Shown here: positions 44,580-56,015 of the stretch, piece after piece
How positions within the stretch are numbered: the first letter of the stretch is position 1
How the letters are laid out: each line of letters starts with the position of its first letter
Assembly: GCA_025093985.1 (NCBI GenBank)
Contig: JACAAK010000013.1
Coordinates: 682,001 to 746,000, forward strand
Direction of reading: 5' to 3'
Origin: Calvatia gigantea
Taxonomy: Eukaryota; Basidiomycota; Agaricomycetes; Agaricales; Lycoperdaceae
Length of the DNA: 64,000 nt
The notes under the pieces: generated by a model
Seen by the model: the letters and a program-made list of their open reading frames with translations, nothing else
Told to the model about the DNA's origin: nothing
Databases searched by the model: none
Program-made: the position numbers and the translations under genes

Positions 44580-46855
44580 CTTAGTTTTCTTGTCTGAGCT
44601 GTTTGTTCGATGTCTTTTAGTGTTTTCTGCCCCCCTTTTTATGGGTATCCTCCAGATGCCTTTTTAGGTAGTCTTGTATGGCCTCCCTTGTGTTTCCTAG
44701 GTTGGATTCCACTGTCCACATATCTTCTTCATTGCTGTACCCCTTCCAGTGGACCAAGAATTGATAGCCCCTTCCTTGTTTCCTTCGTCTGTAGATTTCG
44801 TCTACTTTGTATTCCTCTTCATTGTTGATAATCACTGGATTGGGTGCTGATGGCTGCTTCTGGCTCTGGAATTTGGCCTTATATACTTGTGTCAGGAGCT
44901 GTTCATTGAACACATCATGGATGGCCCATCCTTCTGGTAATGCTAGCTGATATGCTGCTTCTCCTAGTTTTTCCTTAATAAGGAAAGGTCCATACTGTTT
45001 TTGGCCTAGTTTCTTTGATGTTTGATTGGTATGGATGTTAGTGTTCTCCAGCCACACTGTATCTCCTATCTGATATGCGTTGGTATGGGTTTTTCTACAG
45101 TCATGCTATTGTTTTATCTTTTCTTGATATGTCTGTAGTGCTGATGAGGCATTATCTCGGGCAGTCTGTAGCTGTTCCAGGAACTCTGTGGCAACAGGAT
45201 TGTTCGTGGCTGGTTTGCTCCTGCCTTTCCATGGGTTCCTTCCATAGTTTAGGAAAAATGGCATTTCCTGTGTTCCCCTATGCTACTTGTCATTGTATTG
45301 GAACTCTGTGATGGGGAGCCATTCTGTCCAGTTGTCCTGGTCATAACTGCAATATAGGCAGATATATGTTTCCACTTCTCTGTTGATATGTTCAGTTTGC
45401 CCATCCATTTGTGGATAGTATGCTGTTGACAGATTTTGTTCTATGCCAAGCCCTTTGAATAGCTCCTTGGTAAATTCTGATGTGAATTGAGGTCCTCAGT
45501 TGCTGAGCACTTTCCTTGGTAATCCATGTAGCTTCCATATTTCATCTCAATATATCTTTGTGACATCTTTGGATGAAACATCTGTGGTTGTCACTATGAG
45601 TCATATCATTTTTGTGAAACAGTCTACAATGACCAGTATTACATCTTTTCCTTTGGACTTTGGTAATGGTCTGATCATATCAATGCTAATTTCTTCCCAA
45701 GGTCCATTTGGTATTGGGAGGGGATGTAGTGGCAATTTAAGCAGTGTTGTTCTTGCTTTGTTCCTTTGACAGGCTTGGCACCCTTGAATGTATCTTTTTA
45801 TGTCTTTCCGTATTGATGGCCACCAGTAATCATGACTGATTAGTTCCATCATCCTGTGCTATCCTGGGTGCCCTGCATCTGGGATGTCATGATACTGTAT
45901 CAGGATTTCTTCTCGTAGTTTTTGGTCGGGTGGGACGTATATGCTATTCTGCTTGTAGATAACTCCATTGTCTTCGGTGAGTTGGGATCCTTGTTTCTTT
46001 AGTTTGGTTAGAACTGTTGTTTCTTATTAGGTTTGATTTCAAATCTGCTCCAGGAAGTCTGGCTTGATGAACAGTTCTGCTTGTAGAAGTACCATGCTGT
46101 CTGTGCTTTTGGTTTGCAGCCAGCTTTCTCAGATTATGGTAACCAATTTATCCTCCTGTCCTTCTGGCATTTGGTGGATTTGGGATAGCAGGTCAGCTTT
46201 CATGTTCATTTTCCCAGGTACACATCGTAATGTGAAGTCATAATCTTGTAATCACAAGTACCATCATACTTGCCATCCATTCAGTTTCTGTGGTTTCTAG
46301 TAGTACTTCAGATTTTTGTAATTGGTCCAGATTTCAAATCTTTCTTCGGCATCTAGGAGGTAGTGTCTCCACTCTTTCAGGGCATGGACGAATAGCTAGT
46401 AGTTCTTTGTTGTATATTTTGTAGTTTTGTTCTGCTGGTGATAGCATTCACAATGTGAAGGCAATGGGGTGCCATTTGTCTTCTTGTTGCTGTGATAGCA
46501 TGCCCCCTAGTGCGTAGTCTGATGCATCGACTTCTACCCTGAATTGGCCTTGTCTTTGTGGTAGTGTCAGGACCAGTTCTTCAGTGATACACTTCTTGAG
46601 TTGGTCAAAGGCGGCTTGGTGTTCTTTGGTCCATTCCCATGTGGTTGTTCCCTTGAGTTTGTTTAATGGTCCCACAATTTTGCTGAAATTTTTGATGAAG
46701 TGTTGGTAGTAATTAGCAAAACCCAGGAATCTTTCCACTCCTTTGGTGCTCTTTGGTTTGGGCCATTCTCGTACTGATTTTACTTTTTCTTCTTCCATTT
46801 CAATTCATCCATGTCTTACTTTAACTCCTAGCATTGGGATTTCTTCAGCACAAAG
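44580..46855 (-). pseudogene. A2 integrase, chromodomain and RNase H, block i
   Basis: Same order as A1: chromodomain EYKVDEIYRRRKQGRGYQFL and HWKGYSNEEDMW near 44,700-44,830, core with SIDMIRPL near 45,680 and a TGA in the SN-stop-GPQF motif near 45496, zinc motif GCQACQRNKA near 45,780, then RNase H VEVDASDYALGGMLSQQQ near 46,520. RT homology stops near 46,850. Confidence 0.87.
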
Positions 46856-47130
46856 TGCTGGTTCATTTGAATGGTGTATTGAGCAGCCCTGGAATCAACT
46901 GTTCACTCTTAGTTGGTCCTTGGTTCACCTGGGAAGCAGAAGTCGTCCATGTAGATTTCATGTATCTGGGCCATTTGAAGCAGGTCGTGAGTGCTTGCCA
47001 TTCTGGAGAAGAGTTCCCAGTGATTCTAGGCCAAAATGATGAATGCAGTCAATAGACCTTCATTGGTGGGAAGGCTGTTTCCTTAGTTTTCTTGATCTGA
47101 ATGTTGTATCAGATGCTTTGTAGTTTTTGA
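46856..47130 (-). repeat. Error-rich junction between the two A2 blocks
   Basis: The left half is a deletion-riddled copy of 48,935-49,200 (RT); the right half is a deletion-riddled copy of 44,580-44,700 (pol end). The quality drop exactly at the join of two near-identical blocks suggests an assembly bridge. Confidence 0.75.
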
Positions 47131-48925
47131 AGTCCTTTTGGGTTCCTCAGATCCTTTTTAGGTGTCTTGTATGGCCTCCCTTGTATTACTAGGTTGGATT
47201 CCACTGTCCACTATTTCTTCATGTGTACCCCTTCCATGGACCAAGAATTGATAGCCCCTTTCTTTTCCTTCGTCTGTAGATTTCGTCTACTTTGTATTCC
47301 TCTTCATTGTTGATAATCACTGGATTGGGTTGATGCTGCTTTGGCTCTGGAATTTGGCCTTATATACTTGTGTCAGGAGCTGTTCATTGAACACATCATG
47401 GATGGCCCATCCTTCTGGTAATGCTAGCTGATATGCTGCTTCTCCTAGTTTTTCCTTAATAAGGAAAGGTCCATACTGTTTTTGGCCTAGTTTCTTTGAT
47501 GTTTGATTGGTATGGATGTTAGTGTTCTCCAGCCACACTGTATCTCCTATCTGATATGCGTTGGTATGGTTTTTCTACAGTCATGCTATTGTTTTATCTT
47601 TTCTTGATATGTCTGTAGTGCTGATGAGGCATTATCTCGGGCAGTCTGTAGCTGTTCCAGGAACTCTGTGGCAACAGGATTGTTCGTGGCTGGTTTGCTC
47701 CTGCCTTTCCATGGGTTCCTTCCATAGTTTAGGAAAAATGGCATTTCCTGTGTTCCCCTATGCTACTTGTCATTGTATTGGAACTCTGTGATGGGGAGCC
47801 ATTCTGTCCAGTTGTCCTGGTCATAACTGCAATATAGGCAGATATATGTTTCCACTTCTCTGTTGATATGTTCAGTTTGCCCATCCATTTGTGGATAGTA
47901 TGCTGTTGACAGATTTTGTTCTATGCCAAGCCCTTTGAATAGCTCCTTGGTAAATTCTGATGTGAATTGAGGTCCTCAGTTGCTGAGTTCTCGTAGTTTT
48001 TGGTCGGGTGGGACGTATATGCTATTCTGCTTGTAGATAACTCCATTGTCTTCGGTGAGTTGGGATCCTTGTTTCTTTAGTTTGGTTAGAACTGTTGTTT
48101 CTTATTAGGTTTGATTTCAAATCTGCTCCAGGAAGTCTGGCTTGATGAACAGTTCTGCTTGTAGAAGTACCATGCTGTCTGTGCTTTTGGTTTGCAGCCA
48201 GCTTTCTCAGATTATGGTAACCAATTTATCCTCCTGTCCTTCTGGCATTTGGTGGATTTGGGATAGCAGGTCAGCTTTCATGTTCATTTTCCCAGGTACA
48301 CATCGTAATGTGAAGTCATAATCTTGTAATCACAAGTACCATCATACTTGCCATCCATTCAGTTTCTGTGGTTTCCAGTAGTACTTCAGATTTTTGCGAT
48401 CGGTCCAGATTTCAAATCTTTCTTCGGCATCTAGGAGGTAGTGTCTCCACTCTTTCAGGGCATGGACGATAGCTAGTAGTTCTTTGTTGTATATTTTGTA
48501 GTTTTGTTCTGCTGGTGATAGCATTCACAATGTGAAGGCAATGGGGTGCCATTTGTCTTCTTGTTGCTGTGATAGCATGCCCCCTAGTGCGTAGTCTGAT
48601 GCATCGACTTCTACCCTGAATTGGCCTTGTCTTTGTGGTAGTGTCAGGACCAGTTCTTCAGTGATACACTTCTTGAGTTGGTCAAAGGCGGCTTGGTGTT
48701 CTTTGGTCCATTCCCATGTGGTTGTTCCCTTGAGTTTGTTTAATGGTCCCACAATTTTGCTGAAATTTTTGATGAAGTGTTGGTAGTAATTAGCAAAACC
48801 CAGGAATCTTTCCACTCCTTTGGTGCTCTTTGGTTTGGGCCATTCTCGTACTGATTTTACTTTTTCTTCTTCCATTTCAATTCATCCATGTCTTACTTTA
48901 ACTCCTAGCATTGGGATTTCTTCTG
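47131..48925 (-). repeat. A2 integrase and RNase H, block ii (duplicate of block i)
   Basis: Near-identical to 44,680-46,850 but missing the part equivalent to about 45,500-45,890 (integrase core and zinc motif); the join is at about 47986. RNase H 48525-48875 translates identically to 46448-46798. This block is colinear with the RT that follows, so it is probably the original one. Confidence 0.87.
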
Positions 48926-49690
48926 CATCAAAGATGCATTTGGTTCATTTGAAACATAGGTTGTATTGAGCAGCTTGCTCTAGGAATCATACTGTTCATT
49001 CTCTTAGTTGGTCCTTGGTGTCACCTGGGATAGCAAAGTCGTCCATGTAATTTATGATATCTCCATTTTGCAAGAGGTCGTGGAAGATGCTTGTCATCAT
49101 TCTGGAGAAGGTTCCCAGTGAGTTGCTTAGGCCAAAATACATGACTGTCAGTTCAAAGAGCCCTTCATTGGTGAGGAAGGCTGCTTTCCATTCATCTCCT
49201 TCTTTGATCCTGACATTGTTGTATCCCCAGATGATGTTGAGTTTGTTGAAGTACTTCACTTTTCCAAGTTTGTCAATGACTTCGCTGATTCTTGGCAGTG
49301 GCGTCTTGTCCTTGACTACTATGTTGTTTAGTCATCTGTAGTCTTGGATTAGCCTTTTGGATCCATCTTTCTTTGGAATGAAGAATGTTGGCACTGCATA
49401 TGGGGATTTCGATGGTCATATTTGTCCTGATTCTAGATTCTCCTTGATGAATGCTTTGAGTTCATCTTGTTCTTTGACCATCATATTATACGTTCCTGCA
49501 CTTATTTCTTTCAGAGTGTCTTCTGTTAGGGTTATCTTGTGGTCCCATTCAGTTCATTCTGGAAGTTTATCAAACATGGTTTTGTTGAACAGATGTATGA
49601 ATGGTTGTACATAGTCTGGTAGGTCTTCTGGTTTGGTCAGGTCTAGTTTGTCTTCTTCTTCCCATAAGTCCTCTGTAATGGCCATGCTTT
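48926..49690 (-). pseudogene. A2 reverse transcriptase
   Basis: Minus-strand motifs KYFNKLNIIWGYNNVRIKEG, LSNSLGTFSRMM and the intact catalytic INYMDDFAIPG near 49,030. Upstream, FIPKKDGSKRLIQDY is readable near 49,340-49,380. TGA stops at E-stop-T and V-stop-FLE match those of A1 position for position. Confidence 0.86.
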
Positions 49691-50075
49691 GTATTTTTCC
49701 TGTGATGGGGATGTTCTGATGGGGAAATTGACAGTTGGGTGGGCATCAGGTGAATTTGATTTCTCCATTGTTCCAGTCTACCTCTGGGTTGTGCTTGACT
49801 AACCAATCATGTCCTAGGAAAACTTCTGCCTAGTCTTGTAGTTGTATGACTGAGGCCTCGATTTGTTCTTTGTGTCCTTGGATATCTATATTGATTGTGG
49901 TTGTTTCGGTTACTCTTCCACCTTGATTTGGGGTTCTGTCTGCATTTAGTACCAAGATTTGTTGTTCTAATTTCTGGGTGGGAAGTCCTTCTTTGTCTAC
50001 TAGTTTCTTGCTGATGCTACTGGTCATGCATCCCAAATCTATGATTGTGTTAACTGTAATTTCCTTTCCTATCAT
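49691..50075 (-). pseudogene. A2 aspartic protease
   Basis: Reads VNTIIDLGCMTSSISKKLVD: the active-site DSG is DLG here, and A1 has DSG. The LGHDWLVKHNPEVDW motif follows near 49,790. A TAG after LVVQLQD-like sequence (LQD-stop) breaks the frame. Inactive. Confidence 0.8.
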
Positions 50076-50229
50076 TTGTATTTTCCCCTTCAGGTTTAGT
50101 TCACACTTTCTTCTCTGAGGAATCGTGTAGAATTTGTCTGATATCCTAGATACAAGCTTTTTGACTCTCGAGGTAATGCCTACTCAGAGTCCTTGGAAAA
50201 ATCCTTTTTCTCTTCTTCATTGGCTTCTT

Positions 50230-51328
50230 CTACTCCCCGGACCTAGATCTTTCTGGGTATGGTGCAGGTTTTGGCTATGTGTCCTTTCTTGCCACAGTTG
50301 TAGCATATTAACCCCTTGGGCCTTTTGCAGTCTTTGGCGATGTGGCCAAAAATGCCACAATTGTAGCATTTTGGTTCTCCTTTGTCATTGAAGATGTGGC
50401 GCCTACTTCCTATCTCCATGGGTTCACCCATTCCTCCATAGGTGGTGCTGGTGTTGGTTTTCTTATTTCCTTGGTATTCGGACGCTTCATATCCTTGTCT
50501 GATGGAGAGTATTGCTTCTTTCCATTCTGTGTATGTGTCTGGCCTGGCTGAAGGTGGGTAACTAGTAATAGTGTGTATGATGTCTTGGCGAGCATTCTTT
50601 CTGAGTAAGAACATGGCATGTTTGCTATCAGTTTTGGCTTTGCTTTTCAAGACTTCAAATTTGATTAGGTAGTCAGTGGTGTTTCGGTTTCCCTGCTTGA
50701 ATTTCTCAATCTGCCATTCTGCTTTACTGTTTGATGCATCATCTGAAAAGGTCCTTCTAAACTCCTCGGAAAACACCTTCCAGTCTACAGAGTCCTCTGA
50801 TTCTAAGATGGCTGGTGCTTTCATAGCTGCATAAGTTCCTGCCATTCCTCCTCACAGCCTGGCTAGAACTGCTATAACTCGGTCATTGGCCAAGGTGATC
50901 TTGTTAAATTTCATAAAAAGTGTCATAGCTCTCCACCAATCATCAAACTTGGTTCAGGTTCCATCAAAGAATCCTAGGTCAGGCACTAAGCCCTTCCCAC
51001 TGGGTGTTACTGGTGTTGGTGTGGTGGCTATGGTGTTGTCCACCATTTCTATTTCTGATTCGGTATCTTCTGAGCTTGTTTCATCTGATTCTGATTCCTC
51101 CTGTTCTTGTCCTAACTCTCCTTCTGCTAAGTCAAGTTTGTTTAGAAGTTCTGATATGACTTCTTCTTCAGCTGGGTTCATTCCTTGTATATATTCTCCG
51201 GGTTCGTTGTGTTCAGTTGTTTCTGCAGGTACTTCGGGGTTCCCTGTTTTTTCTTCGTCTGATGTTTCTGACTCATCATCTGTGATTTTGAGATTTGGTT
51301 CTCTATATTCATCTAGGTTTGAGCTCAT
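50230..51328 (-). pseudogene. A2 gag with two zinc knuckles
   Basis: Start codon at 51328 (MSSNLDEYREPN). Acidic N-terminus, KFDDWWRAMTLFMKFNKIT, then a 200-codon open stretch (50243-50845) ending with two intact knuckles, [14 protein letters not shown] and [17 protein letters not shown] in FFDGT-stop-TKF as in A1, and a second stop in ARL-stop-GG where A4 reads ARLRGG. The best-preserved A gag of the window. Confidence 0.9.
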
Positions 51329-51407
51329 AAACTAGCTCCTGGGTTCATTGTTGTTCAGGCCTGTTTCAGCCTTCTCCTTGCAAGGTGAGGTGGGATGCTT
51401 AACCAAA

Positions 51408-51712
51408 TGTTATGACCTTAGTCTAAGTGAACCTCAGGTTGCAACTTAGGCTAAGACTTGAGGGCGAGTAAGGGGAATATACCAGGTGGTTAAGCATACT
51501 GAATACAGGAGGTTGTATGTACACTCAAATACAAAGAGAGCATCCAGTTGAATGGATGGAGAACTACATGAAACATCCAATAAGAATGGCATTGTAGTTA
51601 GTTGGAGTCATACTTGGAGATCACTCAGTAGGAAATAACTGAAACAGGTACACAAGCTGATAGAAATGTAGATGAATATAGGTCATGACATGATTGGTGG
51701 AAATCCACAACA
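51408..51712 (-). repeat. A2 5' LTR (305 bp)
   Basis: TGTTATGACC to CCACAACA; primer site on its inner side at 51390-51405; followed by TSD TCATC and family B gag. Confidence 0.93.
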
Positions 51713-52379
51713 TCATCGTCCAATTCCGAAGATGGGAGTTGTGGCTTCTGATCAGGGTAGTGTTTGGTCAGTTGGCTCAACATTAGTTTCAGTTTGCATT
51801 TCAGTTGAAGTAGCCATTGTTTCAATTTCTGGATGAACTGGTTCTTGTGATTCAAAACCAGGAATATCTGGGTATTTGAGGGTGTCTGGAGTATATAGAA
51901 GGTGAGTTCCTTCTTGATTGAGGATGTCTTGGAATTCAGGTGGATGTTTAGGCAGCTGATGGAATGTCTCATTGTCAGTGTCATCTTCAAGGATGGATGG
52001 TAGGGTTTGGGGGTTTTCAATTCCAAATTGGGAAGGAGATACAGCTCTAGACAGTGTCTGTGGTAGTGATTTCTGAGGTGGGCCCTGCTTGGGCGAATTG
52101 GATCAAAAATAGTCAAATTTGCTACTTTGCAATGGCTTTGGAAGTTCTGGCTCAGTAGATTTCCTTGTGGGTGCAGGTAATTCTTGTAGTAGTTTTGGTT
52201 TCTGTGATCATGTACATGGGGTGTGATAGATTCTTTCTAAAAATGGGGCTGAAGGTCCTTCTGGTTTATGAGTACATTGGGGTGGTGGTGTAGTAGAAGA
52301 TTTGAAAGAGTGTTGGGTTGGTGTGTGAAATGATTGTTTTGGAGATGAGGAAGGAGAGTGTAAAGGATGTTTCCCTTTT
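51713..52379 (-). pseudogene. Family B (B2) gag, N-terminal part
   Basis: Continues the gag cut at 27200. Minus strand MATSTEMQTETNVEPTDQTL near 51,770-51,815 and upstream LYTPDTLKYPDIPGFESQEP and TLPSILEDDTDNETFHQLPK near 51,840-52,000, then a Pro-rich start region. Parallel to 3000-3625 in B1. Start codon uncertain. Confidence 0.75.
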
Positions 52380-52799
52380 TGTGATGTGGTGAAGAAAGAC
52401 AGATAGTGGTAACCAGGCCTGCTTTACTCAATGCAGTTATGTGGAGGCTTCTCAATGTGTCAATACATGGAGAATAAGAGAAATAACAAAATCTAGTGGT
52501 GAACAGTCCCACTCTTCTCAACACTATCTAGCAGAGGATGAATAAAACAAAGCTAGTAGACCCAAAGTTCTACTCTTCTTAACCCTATTACCAGAAAGGC
52601 TTCTCAATGTCAACTGGACAGAGAAATGATCAGCAGAAGCTGGCCACAAGAAACACAGTAGACCCAAAGTTCTACTTTTCTTTACTCTATTATCAGGAAG
52701 GTGTCTCAATGTCAACTGGATGGAGGAATGATTGACAGAAGCTGGCCACAAGAAACAAGAGTCATATAGAAATGAGAGGAAGGGGTAAGGTTATTCTTA
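52380..52799 (-). other. B2 leader with a doubled 102-bp unit
   Basis: AGTAGACCCAAAGTTCTACT starts at 52555 and again at 52657, giving two 102-bp units that differ by scattered substitutions; B1 has one. No gene. Confidence 0.75.
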
Positions 52800-53435
52800 T
52801 GTTACATGTGTTACCTTACTTTGCAACTGGGCCCAGATCATCTCCACTCAGGGAGAGGTTCAACACTATAGCCCAGAAGTATTCGACCAGTCTCAATGAC
52901 TTCTGTGTAGACTTTGGATTGCTTCCTCAAGTAGAAGCTTGTGCTTGTCTGAGAAGTCTGAGTTAAAGATTACTGCAGTCCCCAAGGTTGTTAACCTTGT
53001 AGCAGACAAGCAAAGATAAGGAAGCTTGTTACTAGAATAACCTAAGGTAATACAAAGGTACTACTTAGAGTTATATACTAGCTATGAATAGGAGATGGGA
53101 GATTATGTAGTAAACAGATATGAGTCAATGGGAAACTACTATGGGTTAATTGGTAATGTAAGGAATCATAGGAATAAGTGAAATGAATAGAAAAGAAGAG
53201 ATACAAGTCACAGGAAGATGGGGGACAAGTAAATAGAAGTCTGATAATAAGAAAGATGAAGGTGAAACAGGAACATGATTCAGAATGAATCATAAATCAT
53301 AAGAAGTAAAGATAGAAGTACATGTGATAAATAAATAAAGAACAGACTGGGGTATAGGGGAAAAAAGGGAGAAAGTCTAAATAGAAGGTTAATACATTAA
53401 TGGGGAGAGTCTGGGAATGTGGTAAGTTCATAACA
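52800..53435 (-). repeat. B2 5' LTR (636 bp)
   Basis: TGTTACATGT to GTTCATAACA; right flank TGGGG matches the left flank of B2. Confidence 0.92.
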
Positions 53436-53456
53436 TGGGGGGTATTTGGGGGGTAT
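53436..53456 (+). repeat. G-rich repeat, right half of B2 target site
   Basis: TGGGGGGTATTTGGGGGGTA, continuing the repeat interrupted at 19618. Confidence 0.75.
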
Positions 53457-53553
53457 GCTGACAAATTTTAGTCAGGATTGATAATCCTGTGCTGTTTTTG
53501 CACAGTCTTAGTCAGAATAGCACAGGCTTTGTCAGGCTTTGTCAGAATAGCAC

Positions 53554-53579
53554 ATGATTAGTCAGAACTGACTAATCAT
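53554..53579. repeat. Perfect 12-nt-arm palindrome
   Basis: ATGATTAGTCAG, spacer AA, CTGACTAATCAT. The half-motif TTAGTCAG and its inverse recur several times in 53,470-53,650. Confidence 0.8.
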
Positions 53580-53689
53580 TTGTAAGCCTTCATTCCACTC
53601 TCTTATGCTGAGCACAGCATTCATTAGAACTGACTAAGCAAAAAACTTCCCACTGTCCATTCTTCCACTCTCTAATGACTAAAGGCTGG

Positions 53690-54100
53690 CCAGATTATCA
53701 GTTTGGCCAAACATTGTTGATAACATGATTATACATTAACATGGGCTAATAAATTAACTGAGTAGGTTAACATGGGCTAATAATGAAACCAAGTAGATAG
53801 GCTGGTAACAGATAATATACTAATAGTAAGATAACAACTGATAATGACATTACCTTGGCTAACATGATTATAGAAGTTAACATTGACTGATAATTTGGTT
53901 GAGTAGATTGGCATAAACTGATAGCAGATAATGATGTACTAATAACAACTGATAATGAGATTAACTTAGCTATTATAAAAGTTAACATTGACTAATAATG
54001 AAAGTTAAGTAGATTGACATAGAACAATAGCAGATAATAATTGATACAGGATAATGATATGTAACTTAGCTAACAATGTCTGACATTAAATGAGATTAAA
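53690..54100. repeat. Degenerate AT-rich satellite, block 1
   Basis: Units built on TTAACATTGACTGATAAT and AAGTAGATTGACATA recur about every 105-110 bp (53789, 53898, 54004). Related blocks lie at 55735 and 58530. Short reverse-strand frames within it are by-products. Confidence 0.75.
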
Positions 54101-54743
54101 TTATACTCTCCACAATTCAACTTGGTTCAGGTTCCATGAAGAATAAGGTAGCACTAACCCTTCCAAGGTCTTCTGGTGGGGGCTAGGTGTTTCACCGTTC
54201 CTTTGATAGGTATCTTCAGCTTGTTCATCTGTTGATCCCAGTTCTTGCCTAACTCCATGCTAATCAAGTTTGTCAGAAGTCTGATGACTCATCTACAGCT
54301 GGGTTCATTCTGGTATAATTTCCAAGTTGTTGTGTCAATTTTTCCAGTACTTGGGGTTCCTTGTTTTTTCTGATGTTCTGTCTCATCTGGATTTTGAATT
54401 GGTCTCTATATCATCTAGGTTTGAGCTCATAAACGCTCCTGGGATCATTATTGTCATCCCGTTTCAGCTTCTCTTCCAAGGGCGTGGCACTTAACCAATG
54501 TTATGACCCAGGCAAGGACCTAGGTTGAATTAGCTAACTTGAGGCCAGTAGGGAATATCCAGGGTTAACTACTAAACAGGAGTATTGTCCTCAATACAAA
54601 GAAGCATCCAGTGATGGTGGATCTTAATACCAATAAGAGGCATTGTTTTGGATATACTTGGAGATCAGTCAGTGGATATTTAACTGAACAGGTACACAAG
54701 CTGATAGAAATGAGTAATAAGGTCATGCATGATTGGTGGAATC
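54101..54743 (-). repeat. Error-rich copy of A2 gag start, leader and 5' LTR
   Basis: Follows 50,947-51,712 in order, with many small deletions, up to the LTR-B2 junction CCAACATCATCGTCC. Not a functional element. Confidence 0.78.
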
Positions 54744-55596
54744 CAACATCATCGTCCAATTCCGAAGATGGGAGTTGTGGCTTCTGATCAGGGTAGTGTT
54801 TGGTCAGTTGGCTCAACATTAGTTTCAGTTTGCATTTCAGTTGAAGTAGCCATTGTTTCAATTTCTGGATGAACTGGTTCTTGTGATTCAAAACCAGGAA
54901 TATCTGGGTATTTGAGGGTGTCTGGAGTATATAGAAGGTGAGTTCCTTCTTGATTGAGGATGTCTTGGAATTCAGGTGGATGTTTAGGCAGCTGATGGAA
55001 TGTCTCATTGTCAGTGTCATCTTCAAGGATGGATGGTAGGGTTTGGGGTTTTCAATTCCAAATTGGGAAGGAGATACAGCTCTAGACAGTGTCTGTGGTA
55101 GTGATTTCTGAGGTGGGCCCTGCTTGGGCGAATTGGATCAAAAATAGTCAAATTTGCTACTTTGCAATGGCTTTGGAAGTTCTGGCTCAGTAGATTTCCT
55201 TGTGGGTGCAGGTAATTCTTGTAGTAGTTTTGGTTTCTGTGATCATGTACATGGGGTGTGATAGATTCTTTCTAAAAATGGGGCTGAAGGTCCTTCTGGT
55301 TTATGAGTACATTGGGGTGGTGGTGTAGTAGAAGATTTGAAAGAGTGTTGGGTTGGTGTGTGAAATGATTGTTTTGGAGATGAGGAAGGAGAGTGTAAAG
55401 GATGTTTCCCTTTTTGTGATGTGGTGAAGAAAGACAGATAGTGGTAACCAGGCCTGCTTTACTCAATGCAGTTATGTGGAGGCTTCTCAATGTGTCAATA
55501 CATGGAGAATAAGAGAAATAACAAAATCTAGTGGTGAACAGTCCCACTCTTCTCAACACTATCTAGCAGAGGATGAATAAAACAAAGCTAGTAGAC
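54744..55596 (-). repeat. Near-perfect duplicate of B2 gag N-terminus and leader
   Basis: Matches 51,713-52,560 with only a few indels, then breaks at CTAGTAGACCC into satellite-flank sequence. It begins with the same A2/B2 insertion junction, so it copies this locus. Confidence 0.88.
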
Positions 55597-56015
55597 CCTT
55601 CCTCCCACTCTCTTATGCTGAGCTAGCCAAATAGCACAGCATTTATCAGAACTGACTAAGCAAAAAACTTCCTACTGTCCATTCTTCCACTCTCTAATGC
55701 CTGAAGCTGGCCAGATTATTAGTTTGGCCAAAAATCATTGATAAGATAATTATGCATTAACATGGACTGATAATAAAACTGAGTAGATTGGCATAGACTG
55801 ATAGTAGATAAGAATGGACTGATAGTAAGATAATAACTGATAATGAGGTTAACTTGGCTAACACTAGCTGATAAGGTGATTATACAAGTTAACATTGACT
55901 GATAATGAAGTTGAGTAGATTGATATGGACTGATAGTAAGGTAACAACTGATAATGAGATTAACTTGGCAAATACAGGCTGATAAGATGATTATAGAAGT
56001 TAACATTAACTATTG
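55597..56015. repeat. Satellite flank and AT-rich satellite, block 2
   Basis: 55597-55735 repeats 53,600-53,720 (CCACTCTCTTATGCTGAGC and following). Satellite units then run to 56015. Confidence 0.72.

Larger units (their letters stand above)
27201..51712 (-). mobile_element. Family A chromovirus A2 nested in B2 gag; TSD TCATC
   Basis: A LTR start at 27201 and A LTR end at 51712 are both flanked by TCATC (27196-27200, 51713-51717), so one insertion explains the 24.5-kb span. The 3' LTR is split by element D. The rest, 43548-51712, has polypurine tract, ORF3, integrase-chromodomain, a duplicated integrase/RNase H block, RT, protease, gag, primer site and 5' LTR. Confidence 0.92.
19619..53435 (-). 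mobile_element. Family B chromovirus B2, split by nested A2 and D; TSD TGGGG
   Basis: Left part 19619-27200 and right part 51713-53435 are one minus-strand element. Each end carries a B LTR, and TGGGG lies at 19614-19618 and 53436-53440. Order on the minus strand: 5' LTR, leader, gag (interrupted by A2), protease, RT, RNase H, integrase, chromodomain, ORF3, 3' LTR. Without the insert the element is about 9.3 kb. Most domains have stops. Confidence 0.92.

Noticed and set aside
52237..52751. Minus-strand frames of 95 and 75 codons upstream of B2 gag
   Set aside because: The second is created by the 102-bp leader duplication (102 is a multiple of 3, so it repeats in frame); the first is out of frame with the conserved gag N-terminus.
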